A DNA stretch of 64,000 nucleotides from Mesodorylaimus sp. YZB2_4 (GCA_030248295.1 JASANH010000606.1:930001-994000), one strand, 5' to 3'; shown: positions 48,727-61,460, counted from the stretch's first letter. Program-made: numbers and translations. The notes: a model not told the origin generated them from the letters alone.

Positions 48727-51049
48727 ATGCGGAGGGTGCTGGTGAGCAGTGTGGCGCGACGTTGGTACGGGACATCCAAGCACGAATGGGAGTCTTCCGA
48801 GATGCCCGTCTACGAGTACGGCTGGTCGGCGAGGAGGAGGAAGACGTCGGTCTACGGATGGGGCTTGGCGGCTGCGGGTGAGCTGGGCTTTCGGTGGAAC
48901 AAGAGCAGTGGCGGTTTGCGGGCGAGACTGCTGCTGCCTTCGCGATTGACCGATGTGGACAAACATCAGGTGAGTCGGTGGAAGGGGACGAATGAGCGGG
49001 GAACACGGACTGCTTGCAGGTGACTGATATGGCGTGCGGACGAGGGTTCAGTGTGTTCGTGTCCAGATCGAATCGACGCGTCTTCGGGTGCGGGTTGAAC
49101 ACGGATTGCCAACTTGGCTTGCAGAATAAGGGCCACCCGAGTTGGGTGACTTCACCGACCACCTTGCCATTGACATTTTCTGGTCGAACGAGACCTACAC
49201 TGGCGGCTTGCGGGCGGCAGCATACGTTGGTGGCCACGGACAAGCCGGAAGGTACGGCTGAAGAAGTGAGGCCTGTGTAAGCCGGTTTCTGATTGTAGTA
49301 TTTGCCCTTGGCAACAACAGTCATGGCCAGTGCGGGAGACCAATCATCGAGGATGAGGAGTACGGCAAAGCGGGCGTTGTCCATCGCATATCGGACTTTG
49401 ATGGACGCGTGGTTCAAGTAGTGGCTGGTTTCGACCACAGTCTCATCCTGACAGATAGTGGACTAGTTTATGCGTTTGGACTGGGAACGGATGGGCAGCT
49501 AGGTAAGCGACGTTTAAGGAATGGGGCAGGCCTTTTTAGCTTTCTGCTCCCGCAATTGCAGGCAGCGGGTCATACTCTTCAAATTGGAAGCCAACTCCAG
49601 TTCAAGGCGATGTCACAGGCGAAAGAATTGTGCAAATCGCATCCTCAGCTGACTGTGTACTCGCAATCTCAAGTAAGTACTTTGCTTTACTGCCAACATT
49701 TTCGTAGCTGTGAATGTATTTCAGACAAAGGCGATGTGTTCGGCTGGGGCAATAACGAATACAAACAACTGCAGACGGCTACGACAGATATCCAGGTATG
49801 CACCTCCCCTGCGTGGTATGAAGGACGTGCCGGACCTCCTGGCTATCCTTTACACCATCTGGTGGCCACGGGTATGAATACATATTCGTACTCGGGCTTG
49901 CCAACATGGGCCTCTGTAGCGACCGACTGGGGCTCTATATTTACGTAGATGTTATCCATAGGCAACTGGTTTCACTTTTATCCAGCTCCCAACATTTGCT
50001 TGTCGCCATTAAAAGCTCTTTGCTTGTCTGCTAACAAAAAGATGCAACTGTTGTGGCCCTCTTTTTTCTTACGCCGCACCTAATCCTTTTCTACTCATCT
50101 GCCTCCTTCACTCGCTGATGATGGGATAATGTAGCAATGAGTGGAGTGCCAGTTCATGGTGTCTGTCTTCAATCTGATGTTTGGCTGAGGCGCATTTCAA
50201 ATGGCTCGGGGCGCAGTGGGTAGGATTTCAGGTTACCTAAAAGACCTGTGTTGAGAAGTATGCTTACAACTTGAATATTTGAACATTTTTTTCTTGGCCC
50301 ATGTCGCTTTTGAGTCCGAATTTTTGAGCAATTGGAGGAGGAACGCAGAACTTTTCATAAACTGACTGAATCCGTACGCCAGTTCCAAGTGATCATCCTG
50401 GTCGATTGCTAGGTTCCTGTGATCTACATGGAATGTGATGAGTCCACTTTTCTAGCTGTCCGTTGCGAGACGACTGAATCTTGGAATTGGCAAAGTTCGG
50501 TACGTGGCCTGCGGTGGTTCTGCTTGTGCTGCAGTCAATGGTAAGCCGGCCAACTCTTCTCCAATATCTCGTTTGCGCACAGCTTCATTTCAGACTCAGG
50601 TCAAGTTTACGTTTGGGGTTACGGCATAATCGGCCAAGGTCCCGAAGTGAACGCTCGTGCAAAGCCGTCCTTATTGCCGCCTCCCTTATTCGGAGCCACA
50701 GAATTCGAGCCCGACCTAAGAGTACGATCCGTGCACGCCGGCATCATGCACTTGGCCGCCATCAACAGTAAGCAACCAGCAAAGTGAGTGAACCGTGGCC
50801 ATCAGCCCTGTTACTTCTAGCCCGCGGCAATCTGTTTATGTGGGGCGTGAACAGACATGGTCTTCTCGGACTCGGCCACGACAACGATCAATATTTCCCA
50901 CTCAAAGTAAATTTACTCTCCCATCCAATCACCTCTTCATAAAGCCAATAAATCACATTATTCTGTTCCAGATTTCCCTCAGCTGCGAAGCGATCAAAGT
51001 CAGCTGCGGACCAGATCATACTCTGGCTCTTTGTAAGGCGTGGGCATAG
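48727..51049 (+). CDS. RCC1L: RCC1-like protein RCC1L (mitochondrial)
   Basis: Seven-blade RCC1 propeller of the mitochondrial RCC1L/WBSCR16 family, which in vertebrates acts in mitoribosome assembly and fusion. Nine exons, about 427 residues: 48727-48969, 49020-49251, 49299-49502, 49562-49672, 49725-49795, 50456-50540, 50594-50767, 50821-50906, 50972-51049. The Arg-rich start (MRRVLVSSVARRW) fits a mitochondrial targeting peptide. RCC1 blades: SVYGWGLAAAGELG, VFGCGLNTDCQLGL, ACGRQHTLVATD, FALGNNSHGQCGRP, VAGFDHSLILTDSG, FGLGTDGQLG, DVFGWGNNEYKQL, YVWGYGIIGQGPEVNARAKP, LFMWGVNRHGLLGLGHDNDQ, VSCGPDHTLAL. The last blades track human RCC1L closely. The gene is convergent with NFXL1. Confidence 0.92.
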
Positions 51050-51075
51050 ACCACACCGCTCTGTTCTCTGTTACA

Positions 51076-51081
51076 AATAAA
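51076..51081 (+). terminator. Polyadenylation signal of RCC1L, adjoining NFXL1 coding end
   Basis: AATAAA starts 27 bases after the RCC1L stop and ends 2 bases before the NFXL1 stop codon on the other strand, so cleavage should fall inside the NFXL1 coding region. Confidence 0.65.
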
Positions 51082-51082
51082 G

Positions 51083-54000
51083 TCACCCCAGTAACCAATA
51101 AGTGAACAAGGCCACCACAACTACACCCAGTGAACCCGCAATCAGCATTCTTCTGTTTTGTAACCAGGCCAGCACACCCTCGTCTTGACCTTGCTCGTTC
51201 GAACGCAATTTCTGCTTGCGACGACGTCGAGGACCGCCGGGCACGAAATCCTTCGAGTCTTCAGTCGGAGTCGGCGTTGTTTCTTCATTAGTCTGTTTCC
51301 TTGTCTGAAAATGATACAATTAGCACAGCAATTCACTGTGAATAGCTGCACACTCGCCTTTAATGATTCCTGTATCGCTTTACATTCTTCGTCGCACGTG
51401 ATCGGATTATGCAATCCTTTTCGAATTTTTGAACATATCACCCTGGCTGACCGACGCCCGCAAGGACATCGGATGGTCACCTTGCGCTCACACTGATCCG
51501 GCGACGAGCATTCGCCATCGTGGCATTCCATCGTGCATTGATGACCACAAACCAAAAATTTCGGGCATGGATTTCCGCAGCTGAGCATATTTCGGCGCGC
51601 ACTTTCATCATTTCGATTCCATTCGACGCAGGAAACAAATTTCTGGTTCAATCCGCAATGACACGTCTTCCGAAGCATTTGACGACACGGGGCGCACGGA
51701 GCACGGTGGCACACTTTTGGACATGGGTGGGTGCATTCTAAAATATGATTTAACCTACAAATCAGCACCACATTCGTAACGCAAAATGCTTACCTGGAGG
51801 ACGCGGCAACGTGCAAGATTCGTTGCATTCCTGACACGGATCTTTGTCGATGTCGTGGCACTGTTTCGAGCATTTGTGGTTGCCACAAGAGAGTGGACGA
51901 CCGCACGCCCTGCCGCAAGTGTACGGCCGAGCCTCACTGCATGCGAAATTGGCTGTCTCGTGACGGCCGATGCAAGTGACTGGAACTGGATGACCACACG
52001 GCGGACACGGCAACTGGACAAGTTCAAATTTAGGTTGGTGCCTTTCCAACGGCGAAGTGGCTGGGCGTTTGGCTGCAGCTGCATTTACGTCCACCTGCAA
52101 AATATGGGTTAGTCTAGCGACTCAGCGGGTCTTGAGATTAAGAACACCCTAAATATTTTTATCCTACTCACCAAAACAGCTGAATGGCAGACCGCCTCGC
52201 AAGAGTGCCCACATTTCAACATCTTCAAACAGACCTGGCGACAAGGCAGGCAGTCCCCAAAGTGACAAACGTGACGATCCCTTTGCTCATGGTGACAGTT
52301 GGGTGGAATGTTACATAACTGGCGGCACCGGGGCGGTTTCGTACGCTTTTCCGCGCCGCAAGGCACCTAAAAATCTTTCGTCTCTGACAAAAATTTCGTA
52401 AATCCTCGAAACTAGCCACCTCAGACAGGCCTTTTGACACAAATAGAGCCCCTTCTTCGAGGAAATTCGAGGACAATATTTCTTATCACTCAACACGCCA
52501 TAATACAATACTTACCCTTATCTTCGTTTGGCCGCACCGACATTTCACTTCCGCCGTCAGAACACACGGATAGCAAAGCCCACGATGGCACGGCGCCTGG
52601 CACTTGTGTTTGCCACATTGCAAAGTTCGCCCGCACGACTGCTCGCACGGTGGACACTGGCCATCGCAGCAGCGGCGGTTACACGGGTGACGACCACACT
52701 GACGCTTTTGCTTGCATTTCACATCGCATAGGAATTCTTTACTGCATGGGACCATCTTTTCCTGCAACAATAAAGATAACACACAGAGTACGGCAAGGTG
52801 AGGAAACCCGCAATAGGCGTGCACCCCACTAGCGTTCGTTCGGGATCCCGAACCCGAACCCGATCCCGATCCCGATAAAAAATGTTCAAGATTGAATGTT
52901 GTGGAGATGTGTGAAGAAGGGGAAGGGATCGGGAAGAAAGTGTTCCAGAAGGGTGAGCTGGAGAAATTTTGGCGGATAATTGAACTGGTACAGTGGAAGG
53001 AAGGGATTTGTTTGCTAATTGGTGACTAATTCTCCCCTTTTTTGCTTGCCTGATTTTGAATGCAATTATAAATACTGCGCAAAAAAGTTTATATTCGCTG
53101 GCTACTTGGGCTGGGTTTTAGGTTACCTACAGCGAATTAAAAGTGAAAAAAACACTGAAAATCCCGATCCCGAAAAAAGTGATCCCGAACGAACGCTTCA
53201 CCCCACCACCGAGAAGAAACACATCTTACCTTCAAGCCACATCGGCATCGTTTTGCTCTCATTTGCATACACGAAGAACAGTCTCCTCTATGGCAGCGAT
53301 CGACACAATAATGAACACCGCAGTCCAATAGCTTGCCACAAGTGTCACCGCAAGGGCGCAATTCGTCGATGCACGAGGTGGTGCTCGGAGTTTCGTAGAC
53401 CGTCTTTCCACATGGACATCTATTTCCAAGTTGTCCGCCCCCGCAAGGTTGACAAGCCCCATCGTGGCACACTTCCTGACAAGTGTGCCGTTTGCAAGAC
53501 AATTGAAGGCCACAAATCGTGTCGCATCGCCACCGTCCATCCGAGCAAGGACGTTTCTCGGTGTGACGACCGCAGACGCAAGATCGTTGACTGATGGCGT
53601 CGCACGAATTGCAAGGACCACTGAAAGTTAAAACTAGCGAACATGGATAGCCACTGATGCGCTCATCTTCAAATGATGTAGCGTGATCTCCAAAGAGCCG
53701 GCCTTTTTAAATCGCCAACAACAGCTTACCTGTGACAAATATTTCGGCACTTATGCAAACCGCATTGTAACATCTTGCCGCATTCTTTGCCACACGACCA
53801 CGATTTCTGTCCACATCGACGCATCGTGGGGGCCAGCTTCCCGCAATGACAACTGACCATTACAGTTTTCGGGCAAAGAGGACACGGACCGGGATGACAT
53901 AACAGCAAGCACGTATGCTCGCAGCCGCTCAATCGTCGACGGCATGTTTGACCGCAGGAATGAGGCAGCAGCCACGGATCAGGTTTTGGGTTTGTCACCT

Positions 54001-54528
54001 TCAAAATAATATTATATCAAACTAAGACAATGTAGCTTTAGGAAATAACAAACCGATGATTACCTGACCGCAGAAACAACGATATTCACTAGGGCATTGG
54101 TTCCGTTCGTAGTCACTTCGACATTTCGGGCAATGCCAACGAGCGTTTTTCAAATTCAATTCATGGTCCGAATTCAATTCACATTCGGCTAGACCATGCC
54201 TGGCCCAACTTTGAATGCAAGTAAGATGAAAGACTGTGAAGCAAGAGGCACAACTCCAAATAGCCTGGCTACTCTTCAATGTTTCGATGCAAATAAGACA
54301 CGTTTGCGATCGATGCCGAAGACCGTCTTCTAAACATTCACGAATTTCTCGCAATTCGCTGGCCGACAAATTAAGTGCATTGTCCCCGGGTGTCGGATGC
54401 CGATGCACAGACAAGAACGGATCGAGGATTTTGTCGATTCGGTTCGACCTCGAGGACAGTTTATATTCGCCCCCGGCCAACTCCACGAGATTATCCTCGT
54501 CATCACTGCCATTCTCCGATGAACTCAT
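51083..54528 (-). CDS. NFXL1: NFX1-type zinc finger protein NFXL1
   Basis: Eight exons, about 822 residues, in phase: 54528-54064, 53998-53730, 53620-53230, 52761-52516, 52366-52172, 52094-51794, 51737-51358, 51304-51083. An acidic N-terminus is followed by a RING/PHD-type finger ([43 protein letters not shown]). Then come about a dozen NF-X1 fingers with the H-x-C-x-x-x-C-H pattern, for example [83 protein letters not shown]-terminal transmembrane helix ([20 protein letters not shown]) distinguishes NFXL1 from NFX1. The last intron starts GCGAGT (GC-AG). A hAT-like element lies in the intron after exon 3. Confidence 0.95.
52830..53198. mobile_element. Non-autonomous hAT-like element (MITE), about 369 bp
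   Basis: Terminal inverted repeats: left TAGCGTTCGTTCGGGATCCC at 52830, right GGGATC..., that is GATCCCGAACGAACGCTT ending at 53198 on the plus strand (one mismatch at the outermost base). Inside each end are short GAACCC/GATCCC tandem units. The element is flanked by an identical 8-bp direct repeat, CACCCCAC, at 52822-52829 and 53199-53206. An 8-bp target duplication and TIRs starting TAGCG fit the hAT superfamily (YAGNG). It has no transposase frame. It lies in the 468-bp intron of NFXL1. Confidence 0.85.
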
Positions 54529-55395
54529 CTTTCAAAATTTGAAGCTAATAATGGTAAGACGCATATTATAAACACTTCGATTTGGACAGCGATATAACTT
54601 ATCTGCTGAACAAAAAGAAATAAAATAAATTTACAGCAGATCTCGCTCGCCAACGTTGCAGATAGGCGCACAGCAAGTAAAGCTAAGGTTCAGATAGAAA
54701 CACAAAATCCACCTCGGTGTCTTCCTTTCAAAGTAGACCTGCGAATGGCAGGAAGGAATACCGTCTTCACACGACAGTCTCCCCTGAGGGCAGTTCAATA
54801 GGGGTCCAGACGGGGGCTTTTCAAGGGATATATGTCGGTCAGTACATTTTTCCTAGCAAAATTCTGAATAAATATGCCCGATCTGCTCCCAGAAAGATCT
54901 TCAGAGGGTATCTGACGATTGCGAGTGATCAATTGGAGCCTCCTGAAGCGAAACACTGCAAACCTCGACAGCTAACTCAGTCAGCCAGGGGTGGGGGATA
55001 TGCGAGGAGGAACGTTGGAGTAACCCGTATTTCTGTCAGTTCTGCAGTATTTTTCATTGCAAAGCAGGACAGGTGTCAGAAAGTACAGCACGAGGGATAC
55101 TGAGATTTGCATGAAGACTCCCAACTTGCATACTGTATGTGTTGCCGAAAAGTGCTTGCCTGATGGACGAGGATTCGAGGACGGAGCTCGCTTATTAGAG
55201 GTCCCCGGTGAGACAAGGTAGCGTGCAGGCGAGAAGCTGAGACGAGGGGCGTGGGGCGGTTCGACACACGAGCAATAGGAGGTACCGATACCCTCACAGG
55301 GGACTCTCGAAGTCCCTTTCATAGCGACTGGCTGCCCGTGTAGCCCGTCAATCGCCAGTCGAACGCCCCGGCCTCGCCTGTGCGGCTAGCTCGAA
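54529..55395. promoter_or_regulatory. Divergent spacer between NFXL1 and P450
   Basis: 867 bp separate the two start codons, so both promoters must lie here. Frames at 54717-55103 (plus) and 54981-55322 (minus) have no recognisable feature. Confidence 0.4.
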
Positions 55396-57331
55396 ATGGA
55401 GTTCCCTCTCGGCAACTACATCCAGTCCATATGGAGCGTGCACTTCTGGGTATCCTTGGCCATCGTACTGGCCATTCGTGTTGTGGTGGGCATTTGGTGG
55501 TCAAGAAGGAGCCTGCCCCCTGGACCAATCCCTGTTCCCTTGATTGGGAACCTGTTCTGTAAGGCCAACCAAGCAGCCACTCACTTTGGCAGCTACCCTA
55601 GATCCGTGTTTCAGCCTTTCTCGGCGACCTTGGCCTCCATGAAGCCTTGCTGCATCTAAGTCGCACTCACGGCGAAATCATGACCATCTATTTGGGCAAC
55701 AGACCTCACATAGTCTTGGCTAGGTTCGACACGGCCAAACAGGTCCTGTCGTCGGCCGCATTTAACAGTCGCCCTGAATCAGCCCTCTCAAGAGCCTTCT
55801 TTGGAAGTGCCCAAAATATACTCACGGGAAGCTACGGACTGTTGTGGCAGCTGAATAAGTAAGCCGTAGTCAACACCAGTCCAGACCAGTTCCAGTCGGA
55901 TTTGCCTTTAGGAAAAGTGCAACCAAGTGTCTGAGGTAGGTTTGTGCCCTTGGTTAGCCCACTCTCCCGAGGACTGGTCGTTGCAGGTCAGTTATCGAAG
56001 CTGATACCTTGAATGAACGCCTCGTGGGGGCTGTGGACTTAGTGGCGAAGGCAATGTTGGAACTGGGGACCGTGAATCCGCAGGTGCACGCTAAGCAGAT
56101 GATGTACAACTCGATCAGTTTGTTGGCTTTTGGTAAAACGTAAGTTCGTCACTGCACGAAGCCATAGGCCTTTAGTTTGGTCCTTGTCAGGTACAAGCCC
56201 AATGATCCACAATTTCTGCAACTTCTTCAACTTCATGACCAAGCCGTGAGAGAATCAAGAACGCTGCTTTTCTTCGACTACATGCCTTTCACCGATTACT
56301 GGCCTCTCAAGGCATTCCCTAGTGTCCGCAGGGCCTTGAAACTTTTTCACGACGCCAAGACATACGTCGAGTGGCAGATCTATGAGCACCAGCGGACCAG
56401 CGACCAAGGTGCACTCAGTCAGCGGATTCGTTCTTCCTAAGAACTGCTCTGTTTGCAGGGCAACCACGTGATTTCTGCGACGCCCTGCTTCGAGAGCAAG
56501 AGCTACTGGAACGAGAAGACGAACTGCAATTGACTGACCAGAACATGGTCTTGATTCTAATGGACCTGCTTAGCTGTGAGCCAAGGCTAGTGTTGACATC
56601 ATCAACGTGAGCTTAGCTTCTTTCAGCCGGCGTGGATCCGATGGCCGCCACGCTGGCCTGGTTCATCCTATTCATGGTCACCCATCCTGATCTGCAGCAA
56701 CAATGCTACAAGGCTATCTTTGAGGCAAGGCTAGTTATGCACCTCGGCCCGCGTCCATGGCGCCTTACTTTCAGGCCATAGGCGACCGGCCGCCCAGTCC
56801 CTCCGATCGTTTCGAGCTGCCAATCGTGGAAGCGTGTTTGATGGAAACACTGCGCTTACGACCAGTCCTTCCCAACGGGCTGCCGCACACAGCCACAGCC
56901 AGCACCCAGATTGGTATGGGCTTGACTGATTTCGTAGGCCGTGTGTGATAAAGCTATCTTTAGGCCAGTACACCATACCCGAAGGAACGGCGGTGGTAGG
57001 CAATGTGTACGCCATGCACACGGACCCGCAGTGCTGGGAGGAGCCGTTGACTTTCGATCCGCTTCTGCATTTTATGGACGACGACGGGCAGCTGCAAACG
57101 CCAACCTCGTTCGCACCATTCGGATTTGGTCGACGAAGCTGTTTGGGAGAAATGCTGGCCAAACGAGACTTGTTTCTGACGGCAGCCCGATTACTGCAAA
57201 CGGTCAAGTTTGAACCGATCGAAGGGGTGTCCTACAAGTTTGACGAGGACCCCAGGCACTATCTCATCTTGAAACCCAACCAGTTCACTGTTCGAGTAGT
57301 CTCGCGGGGGACAGTCGAACGCGACCAGTAG
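55396..57331 (+). CDS. Cytochrome P450, CYP2-clan-like microsomal monooxygenase
   Basis: Nine exons, about 507 residues, complete: 55396-55558, 55615-55858, 55912-55935, 55987-56139, 56191-56408, 56459-56575, 56627-56724, 56775-56913, 56964-57331. An N-terminal membrane anchor (HFWVSLAIVLAIRVVVGIWW) is followed by the proline hinge LPPGPIPVPLIGNLF, I-helix SAGVDPMAATLAW, K-helix ETLRLRPVLP (E-x-x-R), and the heme loop FAPFGFGRRSCLGE, with the axial Cys near residue 445. Clan 2 is suggested by the hinge and the heme loop. The substrate is unknown. Exon 3 is only 24 nt, and intron 7 starts GCAAGG (GC-AG). A single gene with no tandem copy in the window. Confidence 0.95.
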
Positions 57332-59507
57332 TGTCTACTGGTACTGTGTTGCGGTCCGCCTGGGACACCCACTTGTGACAGAGATGACTCGCCAACCAAA
57401 TCACTTCAAAATTGGCGCGTCTTGCTTTGTCAAAAGCACAAAATTCTATGGTATATTACAGCGTACTTTTTGAAAACTGTGTTGTATTTCTCGCTCTTCT
57501 CTATCTTCTGCTTATTGCCTCGCGATCCTAGTCAGTTTTTCATCTGCGTGCTTTCATTTGCCACCCTGGTCCAGGCTGTTTGGTATTACTAGCCCCTTCT
57601 TGGGCTCACCGGCAGTCTTACTGTAGCTTTGGCTCTATGGCTTTGCTGATGACATGAAAACGTATATGTACTGTAGCATTGGTGCTGTGTGAGTTGTGAT
57701 CTTCTGTCCGCGGTTTTGGACAGGTTGCTCATATCCGCAGGCAAATCGTGTGGACATCCTACCGGTCCCCTCGCAAGGGCTTGGGCCTGACCCAAAGTAA
57801 GAGACCAAATCAACAAGTGCAGGGCGTCAACGGACACTGAACCAGACAGAAAACGGGCGCGGCACACCCTAGTAAGACAAAGAGGGCTGGGGCACCAGAG
57901 GGGCGACCTGGATAGGGTGGTCGGATTAGAACGGATCCCTCGGCAATGTTGGTAAAGTATGGTTTCAAAAATGGTACCTGATCAGTGAATACATAGCAGC
58001 GGTTGCAGCATACTTTGGTCACTGACCTACCATATTCAACCCCTTACACCCTCACCCACCTTTCGGCCCATGGTCTCGAGGGAGAAAGCCCAGCACGAGC
58101 AGTAGCGTCCACTGGAGCTGTCTTGAGTCCCGCCACAAGTTGGGGTACACCAACTTGTGACGGACAAATGCCAGTTTGAAATTCAGTTGGCAGAGGTAAC
58201 TGGCTATTGGCCAGTGCGGATCGCAGTTGCAGCAGCACTTCTCGTCAAACAAGGTTCAACAATGATGGTCTCGCCTTGATATCTCCCGTCTTCTATTTTC
58301 CCGTGTCCGTGGAGAGGAAAAATGTGGGAGGGGTCGACTAAAGATAGCACAGTGACTCTTGTTTCCCCATCTGCTGGCCCTATACAACAGTACTGGCCAA
58401 GGTGAGTTGCCTCATTGCTAGGCAGGCAATTGCTGGCAGAAAAGGAGAGTGGTGGCTCGATTACTGTACTAGAAACAATGCCCTGCACCGTTTGCACACA
58501 ATGCACAATTCTCACCAAGTACCTGCCTCCAACTGGACGATCTCCCGCGCCTGGGAATAGCTATGGCAAGAGTAAGCCCCACAGTCACAGTAGCGACCTT
58601 CGACTCATCAAGTCTGAGACTATAACCTGTTTATTTTGGGAATATACACGCCCGCCACGTTGCCGCCGAAAGGAAACAGATAGTACAGTATGTCGTGCTC
58701 ACCACGCCTTCCCTGAAGACGTGGCAGTGCTGCCAGCTCAGGGTTAGAAGGACCACTGCCCCCCAACTTGAAACCCACACGATGAATGCCCTGATCACGC
58801 GGATCATGACTGGGCAGACCAGGTTGCCACTGTAACGCTGGACCCAACTTATACACATCTACTGTACATACAGCCATTCTTGCAGATTCCACCCCCCCCC
58901 CCCGGCATCATATTCACGCCTGCTTGCTGGCACGTAGGACCTGCAACCTTGCATCATGGCTCGAACCAAATGCAATGCTCCCACGCAACCGAACATTGCA
59001 AGCATTGGACCCGCTATCGGCACCACAACACAATATCATGCACCCTCTTACGATCGATATTTGCTCCATTTTCAATAAAACCTGCCCATCGACCATAGTA
59101 TTTATTATATTCCTTTTTTCTTGCTGAGTATGCGAACGAGCTGGGTTTATTCGCATCTATTATCCATATAGGCCTCGTCTTCCCACACACACACCGCCCA
59201 CAGATCACTGATCACTTCATCCTTTATACCCGACACACACCCCTATTCCCTATTCACATCGCCAAAGTAAGTAAATATTCATTATTTTCTCTTCTTCATA
59301 GTCCCTGATAACTGCTCTTCTACGCGTCCCAAAGAAAATATGCACGGAAGGAAATGCTAATTAGTCATCTTCAAACAAAATATGGCTTTGAGCAAAGACT
59401 AGCAATGTCGAAAAACTACAGTGCACCAGAAAAAAATTGATAGGAAAACTGTTACCGAATTTGTAGACTCGAACCAAATGACAATATACAACGCGTAAAG
59501 CCATGGC
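57332..59507. other. Spacer between P450 and RCAN; no supported gene
   Basis: 2.2 kb with short overlapping frames on both strands, none with a domain. Contains a run of 12 C at 58892-58903. Confidence 0.5.
58892..58903 (+). repeat. Homopolymer run of 12 C
   Basis: Uninterrupted C run in the P450-RCAN spacer; length may be uncertain. Confidence 0.9.
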
Positions 59508-61460
59508 TCAATTGGTAACGATCGGGTCGGGGCGTCTGGTTTGGGGAATTTTAGGTTTCAATACGGGCTCATCGACCATGTCATCGCAAGTGTGAACAAC
59601 AATGGCTGGACAGCTTTCGTTTCTCGGATGCACGACATGCGGACCTAAAAAAAACAACACTTTTAAATTCACAAAAAGTACAGCCAGGCCCGTCAAACTG
59701 CCTCATTTTATGTGTACGCGCAGCCATTACGATCGCTTTATCGATCGGCCGCGCGCGTCCACTGAAACCTGTCAGCCTGATGTTTCAAGTTTGCATGAGT
59801 GCTGATAGACGTCGCCCATTGTTTTTCTTCCCCCGTACAATTGCGTTGAGATTGGAAACCCAATCACTTTCCTCCCGACAGACTTGTGTTCTGGACGGAA
59901 GCGATTGGGTTTCTGAGGATACGCTATCGCCGAATTGTGAGGGGAGATTTTTTTAATCCTGCATCAAAGCAGGATTTTTTAGACCCAGCGTACAGTGTTG
60001 TGTGCTGGCGGAACCACGGCTAATCAGCCCGTGCCGCCTACAAATGCTGCAAGGCTTCCGAAAAGGCCGTGCGCTTGAGGCCAAGAAAGGAACGTCCTAT
60101 CGGAATATACCACAGGATGGTCTTTTCTCGGTTTTCGTGGAATGACGAAGCAAAAGTACGCCTTTTTGTCAAAACCATCACTGCTTGGCGGCGTCTTTTG
60201 TTAGGCATATGGACCTGCATAGTCCATCAATTACCTGCGTCGCCCGCAATCGCTGTAAGACGTGAAAGCAGATCAAAATTCATGACCGGTTCTTCTTCAC
60301 GTGTCTGTTCCCATCCGACTGGTGGCGATGCTGGGGGACTGATAAGAAACTGTTTTTCTAAAGCCGGAAGTTTCAATAAATGATTGTCTTCCTCATCCGC
60401 TCTTTGTTCAACCATCTGTAAAAAAATCAGAAAGGCAATCATTATGATGAAAAACGATGCCATATACCAGCTGGCATTTCGAGGATGCCAAGACGACATC
60501 TCATTGACGTCATTCGAGAACGTCAATTCGCAGACGAAAAGATCCCGCTGGAAAAAACTCTTCCAGTCAAAGGATAGGAACTGCAGCGATCAATGCCCTT
60601 TACTCGCGTCACAAAAATGTAAGGAATAGAAACCTACCACAGCCTCTTATTTAGTTAGCAATTATCCGACCTTCCCAAATCTCGTATTTTCGTGTAAACA
60701 ACTAGAAAATTCGATTGAGCACAAAACACAGACCTCCCGATGGGTCTCAATCGATACAGTCAAGTATCCCAAGTTCCCGCGATCACGTACTTGTGCGAAA
60801 AAGCAGCGTATCAAAGATCCGTGGAAATCTAATTCGTTGCAATGTAGCCGAGCTAAAGTCGCCTTTAATGAGGACGAAAAATTGACACGACAACGTTTGA
60901 AACTGCGGAAATATTGAAATGTCGCTCCCGAATCGAATGCAACAAAAACTGATTCGAATTCCGCCTAAAATAAATCAGTAAGCTTGTAGCCCAAGAATTA
61001 GGCATGCTAAATTTGGATTTTGATACCCTTATCAGTGCCCCCTGAAGGACCCACAAGCATTCATTCATCATCACCCTACTCGTAATTATCCAACCCATCT
61101 CACCCGAATTTCTTCAACCACGAACAGCGAGGTTGGCAGATTGGTGATGATGAGCGAGGTCGGTAGGCCCGCTGACAGATCGTCCAAACTGGCCCATTTG
61201 TGCGGCATATCACCCTCAATGTCTTCTTCGTCCAACAGCAACTTCAAACGTTCTTCCACTTTCTCCTGACGTACACTGCCATTCTCCTTTGTCTTGTCCG
61301 TATTTGTAAAGAAACGTACGCTTTCCTCGTTCAGTTCATCAACGAACTTAGCCGCCTCCGCCGCCGCTTCTAATTCACTTTTCGACGCCAGATTATCATT
61401 GGCATTTACGAACATATCCACGCTTTCGTCACCACAAAACTGCTCGCTCGATTCCTCCAT
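59508..61460 (-). CDS. RCAN: Calcipressin (regulator of calcineurin)
   Basis: Binds and modulates the phosphatase calcineurin. Four exons, about 282 residues: 61460-61104, 60964-60791, 60415-60235, 59644-59508. The acidic N-terminus (MEESSEQFCGDESVDMFVNA) is longer than in vertebrate RCAN1. An RNP-like fold begins LPTSLIITNLPTSLF; exon 2 gives AEFESVFVAFDSGATFQYFR, FKRCRVNFS and LIRCFFAQ. Exon 3 has the family hallmark FLISPPASPPVGW followed by PVMNFDLLSRL. Exon 4 ends with the calcineurin-docking type sequence PKIPQTRRPDP (human PKIIQTRRPE). I chose ATG 61460 over an upstream in-frame ATG because the acidic stretch begins there. All junctions are in phase. Confidence 0.95.

Noticed and set aside
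48455-49438. 327-codon minus-strand open frame
   Set aside because: It is antisense to the E-protein 3' flank and the first exons of RCC1L, whose coding sense is clear; its translation has no domain.
21579-58903. CRISPR arrays, operons, ribosome-binding sites or prophage
   Set aside because: The window is intron-rich animal DNA; the only regular repeats are the G and C runs and the small elements listed.
59500-59575. tRNA-like A box (TGGCTCAATTGG) and B-box-like sequence
   Set aside because: These bases are the reverse complement of the RCAN C-terminal codons and stop; no acceptor stem forms.
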